Both the position numbers and the translations under genes were made by a program. From JAXGQD01 sp964574395 (lineage in GTDB: Bacteria; Bacillota; Clostridia; Saccharofermentanales; Fastidiosipilaceae), in assembly GCA_964574395.1 (NCBI GenBank), contig CAZNNL010000012.1, positions 1 to 45,352 of the forward strand: DNA of 45,352 nucleotides. The letters run 5' to 3'. Below are positions 17,883-26,412 of this stretch, one piece after another (position 1 is the first letter of the stretch; the number at the start of each line of letters is the position of its first letter). The notes under the pieces are model-generated. The model had not been told where the DNA came from, made no database searches, and worked only from the letters and a program-made list of their open reading frames with translations.

Positions 17883-18532
17883 GTTTCTTGCGCTCTCTTT
17901 TCTAAGGCTAGCAATCGGCTAAATTTACTTTCAATGAGGGCATAAATTTCAAAATTTTCTTCAAGTTCTTGGCAAAAAGCATACAAATCACTTTCTTGCC
18001 CCTCTAACAATTCCAGTTCCATCTCTGACACGCGCTCGCTAGCTTGCTCAACAAGTAAAAATCCTTGGTCCATGGAGAACTCAAAGAGCGAGGAACGGTA
18101 GTGGAGTTTAGCATGGTAGCGGTCAAAGTCAGCACGATAACGCGGAATTAATGGCTTATCTTGAATGATTTTGATTAATTCTGCTGGCACTTCCGCATAG
18201 AAATCATCTTGCTTGAGTAGTTCTTCTTTCCATGCACTAAAGTCAGCCTGACTAAGTTCAAGATTGTACTCTCCGCGGATTTTCACGGCTTCCATGAGTG
18301 CGGTGGCTTGAGGCATCGGCCATTTTATGGTCACTACTGCTTCAGAACCTTCTCTGCGCAGTCTCACACTCGCCCAGAGCGCCGCCACGTCTCCGGCTGC
18401 GGTGTCTAAGTAGCGTGCTTCGTATGCTTCAATTTGTGGCGAGTCTAGCGTGTATTTTTGCCAAAAAGAATCCTTTAAGATAATGTCCATTTCTCTTGAG
18501 TCTGCAAGAGCATATTTAGCTTCGATTTCCAT
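17879..18532 (-). CDS. CYTH-domain protein (triphosphate tunnel metalloenzyme family)
   Basis: 217 residues. It opens with MEIEAKYAL, the ExExK signature that binds metal and triphosphate. LDT, ASVRLRREG and VVTIKWP match the paired arginine and lysine strands of the eight-stranded tunnel, and EFSMDQGFLLV and SEMELELLEG complete it. Family members include inorganic triphosphatases, thiamine triphosphatases and class IV adenylate cyclases; in clostridia an inorganic triphosphatase is most likely, but the sequence does not decide. ATG at 18532 with GGGA upstream. It overlaps the flavoprotein gene by 4 bp and follows the DUF5711-like gene by 26 bp. Confidence 0.85.
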   Translation of the reverse strand: MEIEAKYALADSREMDIILKDSFWQKYTLDSPQIEAYEARYLDTAAGDVAALWASVRLRREGSEAVVTIKWPMPQATALMEAVKIRGEYNLELSQADFSAWKEELLKQDDFYAEVPAELIKIIQDKPLIPRYRADFDRYHAKLHYRSSLFEFSMDQGFLLVEQASERVSEMELELLEGQESDLYAFCQELEENFEIYALIESKFSRLLALEKRAQET

Positions 18533-18558
18533 AAATTCCCTTAACTATCGTCTTATAT

Positions 18559-19716
18559 TTAGTAACGCATGCGCTTAATTTCGTAGCGCGTCATATAGAG
18601 CACGCTTGCTTCGTCATTGATACTCCCACCAATTAAATTGTCTGGTAGTCCCAAGGTACGTATTAGTTTTAAGGACGCTGCCGAATAAATGTATACAGTC
18701 TGTTTGTCAGCAATGGCAAAGTAAGATTTATTTCCAGGAAGATTTAGTGAAGCTTCACCAAAGACCTGCGCGTCTAGCGCTTGGACGGTATCGCTTTTGC
18801 CATTCCAGCTATAAAGTTTGAGCGGATCATTCTCAAGCACGGCAGCTAGGACAATAATTTTATCGTCAACAGTGACAACAGATTTTATGCGGGAAAATTC
18901 AATGCGCCCTTGCAAGCCTTCACCTTCTAAGACGCCCAGAGAAGTTGAAGAAGCAAAAAGCATACGTTGTGGACCAAGTGCCTCCATATACGTAATGGCA
19001 CCAAAGCCCTTTGGAGTTAAGGTAACGAGCTTTTCGCCTAGGTTTTGTTGGTAAAGACTAAAGAAATTGATAATGGGAAAGCTAAGATCACTGTCGGTGT
19101 TTAAAAGTGAGACCATCAGCCTAGAGTTGTCGCTCGAGAAAGCTGCGCCAAGAATAAAACCGGACTGAACTTTGTCTAGTGAGAACCAGTCAAAGAGACT
19201 TGCTCCTTTGGGATCCAAAACGCGCAAAACACCTTTGGTTTCAATCTTATCCAGCACGAGGGCAGCATGTCCTCTCGGGCCAACCGCAGCCGATTTGATG
19301 GGGTCTTCCGTTTTGCCCTGATACACCGCACCAGCTGTCGTAAGCACACAATACTTATAGCCGTCAAACTCTGCGACCAAGGTATAATCACCATTTTGTA
19401 CGACGATTGGATCAGCCATAATCACATCGATGCGCAGCACTTCAGCGCCTGCCACATTCAGTACGGCTATTCCACTACCGTCGACCCATAGCACGTGATC
19501 TACACCCATGGCAGTATAGTTCCCAGCTTCAGAAGTTTTAATATCAAAACCTATTTCATCCAGATTTACATTATCTACTTCTGTTTCTTCTGTTTGGGGT
19601 GGAAAAATAAAGATTAAAATTAGGCTAATGAGCGCTACCGAAAGCGCTATTAAAATCAGTCGATTCAGTGCACTTATTTTCTTTTTCTGTTTTAAGCCTT
19701 GTGGCTCTGTTTCCAT
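18559..19716 (-). CDS. Membrane-anchored beta-propeller-like protein (DUF5711-like)
   Basis: 385 residues. A basic N-terminus (KQKKK) and one membrane helix (about residues 19-38, LILIALSVALISLILIFIF) anchor a large extracellular part. That part is a series of short beta strands with recurring hydrophobic-Asp/Gly patterns (VDGSGIAVLNVAG, VAEFDGYKYCVLTTAG, VLDPKGASLFDW, SNDNS-like turns), as in WD40-type propellers and in clostridial proteins labelled DUF5711. The function is unknown. ATG at 19716 with AGGAAGG upstream. It is 41 bp downstream of the DUF4340 gene, and the two are probably co-expressed envelope proteins. Confidence 0.75.
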   Translation of the reverse strand: METEPQGLKQKKKISALNRLILIALSVALISLILIFIFPPQTEETEVDNVNLDEIGFDIKTSEAGNYTAMGVDHVLWVDGSGIAVLNVAGAEVLRIDVIMADPIVVQNGDYTLVAEFDGYKYCVLTTAGAVYQGKTEDPIKSAAVGPRGHAALVLDKIETKGVLRVLDPKGASLFDWFSLDKVQSGFILGAAFSSDNSRLMVSLLNTDSDLSFPIINFFSLYQQNLGEKLVTLTPKGFGAITYMEALGPQRMLFASSTSLGVLEGEGLQGRIEFSRIKSVVTVDDKIIVLAAVLENDPLKLYSWNGKSDTVQALDAQVFGEASLNLPGNKSYFAIADKQTVYIYSAASLKLIRTLGLPDNLIGGSINDEASVLYMTRYEIKRMRY

Positions 19717-19757
19717 GCTGTTGCCTTCCTATCGTAAACATGCCTCATTTTCAGTGC

Positions 19758-21446
19758 TCATTGCTCCGGTGTTGGTGTGGCATATTTTCCGTCAACTTGA
19801 TTAAAGATTGCTTCAGACAGTCTAGCCCACGTTTTTGTAAAGCCATCCAAACCGTTACGATTTGTTTGAAATTGCGACTTATTCATATAAAAACCGCTTG
19901 CCTGTCCATTGAGATAAACATGGTAGGTTTGTTGATCGCGTTCTGCAAACTCTAAAACGATACGCAGACTGCCATCTTTTTGAATTTGGGCCTTATTCGG
20001 CATATCCGTCATCTCACTTTTCAGAGTATACATTATTTTAAATTCAGCTGCATAATCTGCAGGGGCCTCTTTGTCCACGCCATCAATCTGCAAGGCGATT
20101 AGGCTGCGATAAAACTGCTTAAAATAATGATCTTGCGAAAATGAAGTAATATTTGCATCCATGCCATTTACATAAAAGCGCTCATGTAGCTCAGGGTCTT
20201 TTTCCTGCTCCTCTTTCGTTGGTACCATGACTTGCGCATATATTTGTTCGTCCGGGGTAGTAATGTCTACTTCAAGAATAGAATTGATATTAAGGCTGGC
20301 AAAATAAGGACTCGTCAAACCAAGCAATGTCTGATCCAAGAGACTGAACTGGCTCATATTTAGGACAAACACAATTGGGTATTGCGTTATTCTGGCAAAA
20401 CGTCTTCCCGGTCCAGTCATCGAACCAATTTCTAAGACCGCTTCCTCGTAATCAGACTGTAGACTTATCGTATACGCAGGTTTGTCTAAACCGTACTTTG
20501 TTAAATCCACATCACCGTAGGCTACGTACTCTTGCGGGTAAATCGTAGACAATTCACTCACCATACTATTTATGTCGCCACTTTTAGCATCCCAATGTAA
20601 TGGTGCAACAAGCTCCCACTTACGATCTAGTAAATTCATGGGATTAGGTGCAACTGTTGGGCTAGGCTGTGGCATACCAGTTGGGCTAATACTTGGACTA
20701 AGCGTCGGTTGCGGCAATTTACTAAGTATCGAAAAAGCTAATTCACTGTGATCGCTTCTACGTTTGAAAATAAAGTGCTTTATGCTTCTATTATCGATGG
20801 TGGTAATGTTATCGCTTAACAAGGACAAGGGGCCGCGCTGTAAGCGCTCTGCTATTCCACTAACAAGATATACTTTGTCATCACCAGTCATTCGTGCATA
20901 TACTTCGCCATTGTCTAGCGTTTTTCCCAACAAAAGTTCCGCCTCCCTACCATCGGCAAGCGAATAAATCACTCGAACAGTTGGCTTATCAAAACCTAAA
21001 TCACCGTTCTTTTCGTTTTCTGTGACTGCTCTTTTATAACGTATCGTAAATAAACTTTGTACTAAGGTCTGTACTTCCGCCTGGTTGATGATGTCCCACT
21101 TAGGTTCTTCAAGATAATAGACGGTTTCCGCGGCATGCTTAGGTTTTTCCCCATCCACTTTATCCGGATTAGCGGCAAAAAGCATCTGACCAGCCTCATT
21201 AATCAATTGCACTTTTTGAACTTGCTCTTCGCTGAGATTAACCAAGTAAACTGCTGCCGGGTCAATATCTTCGCCGCTCAGAGACTCGAGCGTATGACTG
21301 GCAGTCGTAGTGGTACTAGAAATGCTAGGATAAATATCCTCATGATAAAAAATACGTGATCCGGCAAAAAGGCCTAATAGGAACACGAGTATCACGAGTA
21401 AAATCAATAGTACTTTTGTTTTACTTATCCCGTTGTGGTCAATCAA
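19758..21446 (-). CDS. Membrane-anchored DUF4340 domain protein
   Basis: 562 residues. One N-terminal membrane helix (about 11-28, VLLILLVILVFLLGLFAG) is followed by an extracellular region with two related units: DLGFDKPTVRVIYSLADG...ELLLGK...VYARM...VYLV, and KYGLDKPAYTISL...VLEIGS...FARI...VFVLN. These are the DUF4340 repeats, found in some bacteria beside ABC-type export systems; no such system is here. A short Pro/Ser/Thr-rich linker (about 245-270) separates the units. The start is TTG at 21446 with AGAGGA seven bases upstream. TATAAT on the minus strand at 21485-21490 is a likely -10, so this gene probably begins the transcript that runs through the DUF5711, CYTH and flavoprotein genes. 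Confidence 0.85.
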   Translation of the reverse strand: MIDHNGISKTKVLLILLVILVFLLGLFAGSRIFYHEDIYPSISSTTTTASHTLESLSGEDIDPAAVYLVNLSEEQVQKVQLINEAGQMLFAANPDKVDGEKPKHAAETVYYLEEPKWDIINQAEVQTLVQSLFTIRYKRAVTENEKNGDLGFDKPTVRVIYSLADGREAELLLGKTLDNGEVYARMTGDDKVYLVSGIAERLQRGPLSLLSDNITTIDNRSIKHFIFKRRSDHSELAFSILSKLPQPTLSPSISPTGMPQPSPTVAPNPMNLLDRKWELVAPLHWDAKSGDINSMVSELSTIYPQEYVAYGDVDLTKYGLDKPAYTISLQSDYEEAVLEIGSMTGPGRRFARITQYPIVFVLNMSQFSLLDQTLLGLTSPYFASLNINSILEVDITTPDEQIYAQVMVPTKEEQEKDPELHERFYVNGMDANITSFSQDHYFKQFYRSLIALQIDGVDKEAPADYAAEFKIMYTLKSEMTDMPNKAQIQKDGSLRIVLEFAERDQQTYHVYLNGQASGFYMNKSQFQTNRNGLDGFTKTWARLSEAIFNQVDGKYATPTPEQ

Positions 21447-21550
21447 AGCTGAATCCTCTTCCAGAAGTCTGCTGTTACTTTGCCATTATATAGCCTAATT
21501 GAGGTAGAAATTGCAATTATTGTGAACTAAGACCAAAGTTTCACAATCGT

Positions 21551-22429
21551 TCAGACTTGTGTCAAAAATTCCGCCTCAGATTGGTGGGTGAGTAAGTTCT
21601 CAAAAAACAATTGTGCTTTAAAACACAAACTACCGTCTTCTTTAAGTGCATGTACATAAACGTCTGCTTCGGGCTCGTCTGGCGCTAGTTTCTTCTGACC
21701 CAACCAAGCCAATCGCTGTTCCTGACTTACCATGTCTTTGGGTGTCAAAAAAACATCGACTAAATCGCCGCTATAGAGTTCGGCAAGAAAGTTGATGTCA
21801 CAGCCTAAAACCGACCTATCAACCATGTGAGCTGCTTGAAGCGCGTCCATACACCAGGCAATGTAGCGGGTATTGCTCATGTGACCATTGATGTCAGTAT
21901 CACTAAATTCGGCACGTTTTTTGTAGGACAAAACATGTTCAGGCATTACAAATGTGCCGCGAAAGCGTTTAGCGCGTTGACCGATGGCCTGTTGGTTCAC
22001 AAAGCGTCCTAAAATACCGTTGCCTATCGTTTCTAAGCGTAAAGGCCTGTGACTCTTGGCATCTGCTACAAACCAAGCTGCACTAGCGCCCCCTAGCCAT
22101 TCTTCATCGGTCGCAAAACTATATTCACGGTCGATAAAAAGTCCCGTTTGAGGTCCGGGATATGAGGTATAGCGCAGCACTTCGCGCATTTTAGGCAAGC
22201 GTTTCAAGCGCAAGGAGATACTGTTAACAATCCAGGCATAACCTATGTCACGAATATCTTTATGCTCTTTTTGCAATTCCCTTAAATTTACTGAAGCTAC
22301 TTCTTGCATATACTGAAATATGCGGTCAATATGCATTTCACGATAGGGATTGATCTCACTATCCAGCACACGCACATCTATGCTACTAATTGGGGCACCA
22401 TTAAAGTCCCATTGTTTTTCAATAAACAT
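21551..22429 (-). CDS. Acyl-ACP thioesterase
   Basis: 292 residues forming two hotdog domains, the FatA/FatB-like bacterial layout. It releases fatty acids from acyl carrier protein in the cytoplasm. The first domain has VRVLDSEINPYREMHIDRIFQYMQE and the core WIVNSISLRLKRLP. The second begins at EFSDTDINGHMSNTRYIAWCMDAL, carrying the Asn-x-His pair of the active site. ATG at 22429 with AAGGAA ten bases upstream. It follows the DUF6106-like gene by 13 bp, and 104 bp separate it from the DUF4340 gene. Confidence 0.9.
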   Translation of the reverse strand: MFIEKQWDFNGAPISSIDVRVLDSEINPYREMHIDRIFQYMQEVASVNLRELQKEHKDIRDIGYAWIVNSISLRLKRLPKMREVLRYTSYPGPQTGLFIDREYSFATDEEWLGGASAAWFVADAKSHRPLRLETIGNGILGRFVNQQAIGQRAKRFRGTFVMPEHVLSYKKRAEFSDTDINGHMSNTRYIAWCMDALQAAHMVDRSVLGCDINFLAELYSGDLVDVFLTPKDMVSQEQRLAWLGQKKLAPDEPEADVYVHALKEDGSLCFKAQLFFENLLTHQSEAEFLTQV

Positions 22430-22442
22430 GAAATTTAATTCC

Positions 22443-23009
22443 TTATTTACGCTTAACTTTATTAGGGCTAAATCTTCTTAAATTATTGATTATTTTGTCG
22501 TTGGCATCAAATAGTACAAGTGTCTGTTTATCTTTGTATCTGCCACTGACGCACCAGATGTCTGCATCCTTTTCACGCGAAGAACAATCCAATATTTTAA
22601 GGTTTTTTGATTTGTTTTTGAGCGCTTGGCTTTCTGCCAAGGGTGCAACCTCGTCAATCTCGCTTGGACTAAGCGATAAGACACGCTTGCGTTTACTTTT
22701 AGCGATTATGCGGTCTATATCTAAATGACCATTTGTCGCAATATACTCATATTCTCTGCGCATATTTTTTATTAGAAAATATATCCCAAATATTAATGCA
22801 ATGAACAAGAGAGGTATAAATGGCAAAACATAGTCTATAAACATCAAAAGCAAAAATAGAATCACAAATGTGCCTGCAATAATTAAGCCAAGTATGCCAT
22901 ATTCAAGGGCAGACCAACGTTGTTTAACCAAGACTTCATTAAACAAGTCTTGCTTAGCATTATCAGCACTTTGCGGACCACTGGATGCGTTTTGAATCAT
23001 AACGGACAT
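22443..23009 (-). CDS. Two-helix membrane protein (DUF6106-like, function unknown)
   Basis: 188 residues from the ATG at 23009; a TTG at 23012 is also in frame, but GAGG is best spaced for the ATG. Two adjacent membrane helices (about 39-60 and 64-81) are followed by MRREYEYIATNGHLDIDRIIAKSKRK, a segment I associate with the clostridial DUF6106 family, and a soluble C-terminal part. In such proteins a YEY...DID segment also resembles bacterial PH-like membrane proteins. The function is not known. The gene lies beyond the groEL terminator and just upstream of the thioesterase gene. Confidence 0.65.
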   Translation of the reverse strand: MSVMIQNASSGPQSADNAKQDLFNEVLVKQRWSALEYGILGLIIAGTFVILFLLLMFIDYVLPFIPLLFIALIFGIYFLIKNMRREYEYIATNGHLDIDRIIAKSKRKRVLSLSPSEIDEVAPLAESQALKNKSKNLKILDCSSREKDADIWCVSGRYKDKQTLVLFDANDKIINNLRRFSPNKVKRK

Positions 23010-23054
23010 CAATTTTTCCTCTTTTCATCAGCCTTCCAACAGTTTAACAAATTA

Positions 23055-23097
23055 GTAAAAATAAATCCTCTGTATCTTGGTATCGAAACAGAGGATT
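23055..23097 (-). terminator. Rho-independent terminator after groEL
   Basis: AATCCTCTGT (23064-23073) and ACAGAGGATT (23088-23097) form a perfect 10-bp stem with a 14-base loop. Read on the minus strand it is followed by a T-rich stretch (23055-23063). It lies 45 bp beyond the groEL stop and before the next gene. Confidence 0.85.
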
Positions 23098-23141
23098 CAC
23101 CCTTATGTTTTGTTTTTATGTGGAAACTTTAGTATTAGCTC

Positions 23142-24764
23142 TTAATACATACCACCCATACCGCCACCAGCAGGCATTGCAGGCTCGGGTTCAGGAATAT
23201 CAGCTACAATCGCTTCTGTAGTTAAGAGAATAGAAGCAATCGAGGCGGCGTTTTGTAAAGCGGAACGGGTAACTTTTGCTGGGTCGACAATACCCTGAGC
23301 AATCATATCCACGTATTCACCAGCCATAACATCATAGCCATAGTGTTGTTCGCTCTTCTTGACGCCTTCACAGATGACGGAGCCGTCTAAACCTGCGTTG
23401 ATAGCAATCTGACGAACAGGCTCTTCTAGTGCCTTCCAAACAATCTGGATGCCGGTCTTGACGTCGCCTTCTTCTTCAGCCAACAGCGCTTCTACTAGGG
23501 GTTGCACTTGGATATACGTTGCGCCACCACCTGGCACCATGCCTTCTTCAACACCAGCGCGTGTAGCTGCAAGTGCGTCTTCGATGCGCAGTTTTCTTTC
23601 TTTCATTTCAACTTCGGTAGCAGCACCAACTTTGATAACAGCTACGCCACCGGACAATTTAGCCAGACGTTCTTGTAGCTTTTCGCGGTCGAAATCTGAA
23701 GTGGTTTCAACGATTTGATTACGTAGCAGTTTTACGCGTGCAGCAATGGCATCTTTCTCGCCAGCACCGTCAACAATGATCGTATTTTCTTTATCAATTT
23801 TGACTTGACGTGCACTACCGAGTTGTTCTAGTGTGGTTTCTTTGAGATCTAAACCGAGTTCTTCAGTAATAACTTCTGCACCGGTCAAGATAGCGATATC
23901 TTCGAGCATTGCTTTTCTACGGTCGCCAAAGCCTGGTGCTTTAACAGCTACACAGGTAAAGGTACCGCGTAGTTTGTTTAGGATAAGGGTTGAAAGGGCT
24001 TCGCCTTCAACGTCTTCAGCGATAATAAGCAGCTTTTTGCCAGTCTTAATGACTTGCTCTAGAAGAGGTAGTACGTCCTGAATGTTAGAAATTTTCTTGT
24101 CTGTGATTAAGACGTAGGGTTCTTCAAGAACCGCTTCCATCTTGTCTAAATCGGTAGCCATGTAAGCAGAGATATAACCGCGATCGAATTGCATACCTTC
24201 GACAACCTCGAGTTCAGTTGCCATGGTCTTTGATTCTTCTACGGTAATTACACCATCAGCGGTAACTTTCTGCATAGCTTCGGCAATCAACTCACCGACT
24301 TCAGGGTCGCCAGCGGAAACTGAACCGACACGTGCGATATCTTTGTCTGTGTTGACTGGTTGGGCAAGGTTCTTAATGCCTTCAACAGCAGCGTCTACAG
24401 CTTTCGTGATACCTTTACGCAAAATCATCGGATTCGCGCCAGCAGCGATATTACGCAAACCTTCACGAATAATCGCTTGAGCTAGCAAAGTAGCTGTTGT
24501 TGTACCGTCACCGGCAACTTCATTGGTTTTGGTCGCAACTTCTTTAAGAAGTTGTGCGCCCATATTTTCGAAACGGTCTTCAAACTCAATTTCTTTAGCG
24601 ATAGTTACACCGTCGTTTGTGATTAGTGGTGCGCCATATTTTTTATCTAGCACGACGTTGCGTCCTTTGGGGCCGAGGGTGATTTTTACTGTATCTGTCA
24701 GTTTATTAACACCGGCCTCTAACGCTTTACGTGCGTCTTCATTGTATTTGAGATCTTTAGCCAT
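23142..24764 (-). CDS. groL: Chaperonin GroEL (Hsp60)
   Basis: 540 residues, family length. It forms the double-ring folding chamber in the cytoplasm. Seen are the nucleotide-binding TLGPKGRNVVLDKK and DGTTTATVLAQAI-like segment (AGDGTTTATLLAQAI), the apical domain with EGMQFDRGYISAYM, the equatorial DALAATRAGVEEGMVPGGG and the methionine/glycine-rich tail ending GGMGGMY. ATG at 24764 behind AGGAGG. It follows groES by 37 bp and is closed by a strong terminator. Only one dispersed octamer (24035) falls in it. Confidence 0.98.
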   Translation of the reverse strand: MAKDLKYNEDARKALEAGVNKLTDTVKITLGPKGRNVVLDKKYGAPLITNDGVTIAKEIEFEDRFENMGAQLLKEVATKTNEVAGDGTTTATLLAQAIIREGLRNIAAGANPMILRKGITKAVDAAVEGIKNLAQPVNTDKDIARVGSVSAGDPEVGELIAEAMQKVTADGVITVEESKTMATELEVVEGMQFDRGYISAYMATDLDKMEAVLEEPYVLITDKKISNIQDVLPLLEQVIKTGKKLLIIAEDVEGEALSTLILNKLRGTFTCVAVKAPGFGDRRKAMLEDIAILTGAEVITEELGLDLKETTLEQLGSARQVKIDKENTIIVDGAGEKDAIAARVKLLRNQIVETTSDFDREKLQERLAKLSGGVAVIKVGAATEVEMKERKLRIEDALAATRAGVEEGMVPGGGATYIQVQPLVEALLAEEEGDVKTGIQIVWKALEEPVRQIAINAGLDGSVICEGVKKSEQHYGYDVMAGEYVDMIAQGIVDPAKVTRSALQNAASIASILLTTEAIVADIPEPEPAMPAGGGMGGMY

Positions 24765-24801
24765 ATTTTTTTCCTCCTAAATAAATAAACGTCAACGCAA
24801 A

Positions 24802-25086
24802 TTACTCGACAATCGCGAGCACATCACTTTGACGCAAGATGGTATATTCAATATTGTCGATTTTTACTTGGGTACCGGCATATTTACTAATTAAAATACG
24901 GTCTCCGACTTCAAGTTCCATGATGACGTCTTTTCCATCTACTACTCCACCCGGTCCAACTGCCACAACTTCTGCAACCTGTGGTTTTTCCTGTGCGGAA
25001 CCCGGTAAAACGATACCGCTTTTCGTGGTCTCTTCGTTTTCAATCATCTTAATAACGATGCGATCTGCTAATGGTTTAATTGTCAT
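24802..25086 (-). CDS. groES: Co-chaperonin GroES (Hsp10)
   Basis: 94 residues. It is the lid of the GroEL chamber. MTIKPLADRIVIKM and the mobile loop SGIVLPGSAQEKP are standard, followed by VVAVGPGG and GDRILISKYAGTQVKIDN. ATG at 25086 has AGGAGG seven bases upstream. It is the first gene of the heat-shock operon under a CIRCE operator. Confidence 0.98.
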   Translation of the reverse strand: MTIKPLADRIVIKMIENEETTKSGIVLPGSAQEKPQVAEVVAVGPGGVVDGKDVIMELEVGDRILISKYAGTQVKIDNIEYTILRQSDVLAIVE

Positions 25087-25116
25087 ACAAAGCCTCCTAA
25101 GCTATTTTTTGTGAAA

Positions 25117-25143
25117 TTAGCACTCAACTGCTTCGAGTGCTAA
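25117..25143. promoter_or_regulatory. CIRCE operator (HrcA binding site) of groESL
   Basis: TTAGCACTC (25117-25125), nine bases, then GAGTGCTAA (25135-25143): an exact match to the CIRCE consensus. It lies 30 bp upstream of groES and next to the expected transcription start, so HrcA would block initiation until heat stress. hrcA itself is not in the window. Confidence 0.97.
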
Positions 25144-25151
25144 CAGAACTT

Positions 25152-25179
25152 AGTATAATCTATTGTCAAATAAAGTCAA
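25152..25179 (-). promoter_or_regulatory. groESL promoter
   Basis: On the minus strand TTGACT (25174-25179) and TATACT (25152-25157) are 16 bp apart and place the start at the edge of the CIRCE element. The rest of the gap up to 25337 holds one dispersed octamer (25190) and no gene that I can see. Confidence 0.75.
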
Positions 25180-25337
25180 TAATCAATTATGGCAAAATTT
25201 TGACATTTCTTGTCTATCTTTGTCTTTTGTAATTTTGGCCAGTTTGAGGCTAGGATTCTTGCAGGCGGTTGAATTTTTGTCACATAGGGTGTCAACTTTT
25301 CAGGTAGAGTCCAGACAACCCAAACCAAGCACTCGAA

Positions 25338-26372
25338 TCATCCTGTTAGCTCGCTTGTCGGCTCTGGCATAGTGCTCGGTTCCGGAACTGTAGTCGGACT
25401 GGTTTCCGCTGTAGTTGTGGCGCTAGGTTCTGGCGTTGGCGTTGCGCTAGGCTCCGCAGGAGGCGTTGGACTGGGCTCCACCGTGGGAGTTGGGCTGGGC
25501 TCTGGAGTAGGACTTGGCTCCGGCGCTGTTGTCAGTGTGGGTTCCGGTGTCGGACTCGGCTCTGGACTTGGCGTCGGCTGCGGCGTAGGTTCAACGCTTG
25601 GCTGCACTGTCGTCTCCTCGGGAACATATGTAGGAACGATAACTGGCACCGGGCTCGGAGTGGGTTCCGGCGTCGGGCTCGGCGTTGGACTCGGATCAGG
25701 TTCAACTGTGTGGCTCGGGAACCGATTTGAACTTTGGTGAAATTCTTTGATTGAGCGGAATGGCAAATCGCTGTCAGAGTCAGTCGCACCATTTTTGCTC
25801 TGCCCTTCGAGGCTTTGTCCGATGGCGATACCCTCCTGGGTTTGTGCATCACCAAGTTTGTCGCCTAACTCCTTTGTCGGTATAGGTGTAAAAAAGACAT
25901 TGCTCCACGTCTCAAAGGTCACCAATAGAGCCACGGCAACAATAAGAAAGAAAACAGCAAACGACAGCAAGTACGTTTTCATAGATCGTTTATTATTGAG
26001 ACCTGAAAAACTGATATCAAGTAAGCTTTCTTCTTGTTTTTTCTTTTTCAGAATGGGGGCTGCAGTTATCTCATCGCCAAAAAGGTGAGCGATGTTTTGC
26101 ATGGGATACGCTTGTATTTTTGGCAAAACAGTATGCTTGTTTTTCAATTTGAGTCTGCGCTTACGATTCTTCTCAGATGTAAATGCAACCAGCGTGCTGT
26201 TTCCTGTATTTTTGCGTTTTTTTGCCAAGGCTAAACGTTTCGCTTGCTTTGCATCGGGTTGGGTGATGCGACGTTCGGACACAGAAAAGTCGGCCCCCGA
26301 TTCATGGACCAAAGAAGCATTTATTTGCTCCAGTAAGGCGTCTTCATGCGAAAGGCCGTTTCGTCTTTTCAC
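25338..26372 (-). CDS. Single-pass membrane protein with a long Pro/Thr/Glu/Ser-rich extracellular tail
   Basis: 344 residues, no recognised domain. The first 130 residues are basic and probably cytoplasmic (clusters KQAKRLALAKKRK and NRKRRLKLKNK). One membrane helix follows (about 133-153, TYLLSFAVFFLIVAVALLVTF). The last 120 residues are a low-complexity tail of PSPTPEP-like units with acidic and threonine steps, resembling cell-wall-spanning or spacer regions. No LPXTG sorting signal is present. The start is GTG at 26372, with a weak AGAG upstream. The repetitive tail gives locally high GC and a long open frame on the opposite strand that is not a gene. The role is unknown; it lies 40 bp downstream of galE. 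Confidence 0.7.
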   Translation of the reverse strand: MKRRNGLSHEDALLEQINASLVHESGADFSVSERRITQPDAKQAKRLALAKKRKNTGNSTLVAFTSEKNRKRRLKLKNKHTVLPKIQAYPMQNIAHLFGDEITAAPILKKKKQEESLLDISFSGLNNKRSMKTYLLSFAVFFLIVAVALLVTFETWSNVFFTPIPTKELGDKLGDAQTQEGIAIGQSLEGQSKNGATDSDSDLPFRSIKEFHQSSNRFPSHTVEPDPSPTPSPTPEPTPSPVPVIVPTYVPEETTVQPSVEPTPQPTPSPEPSPTPEPTLTTAPEPSPTPEPSPTPTVEPSPTPPAEPSATPTPEPSATTTAETSPTTVPEPSTMPEPTSELTG

Positions 26373-26412
26373 TCATCTCTTGCTGCGGTTAACGCGTAAA
26401 GCGCTTGCCTCA

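Noticed and set aside
25372..25740. 122-codon plus-strand open frame of Gly/Ser/Val repeats
   Set aside because: It is the antisense of the PTES-rich tail; low-complexity coding DNA leaves the opposite frame open.
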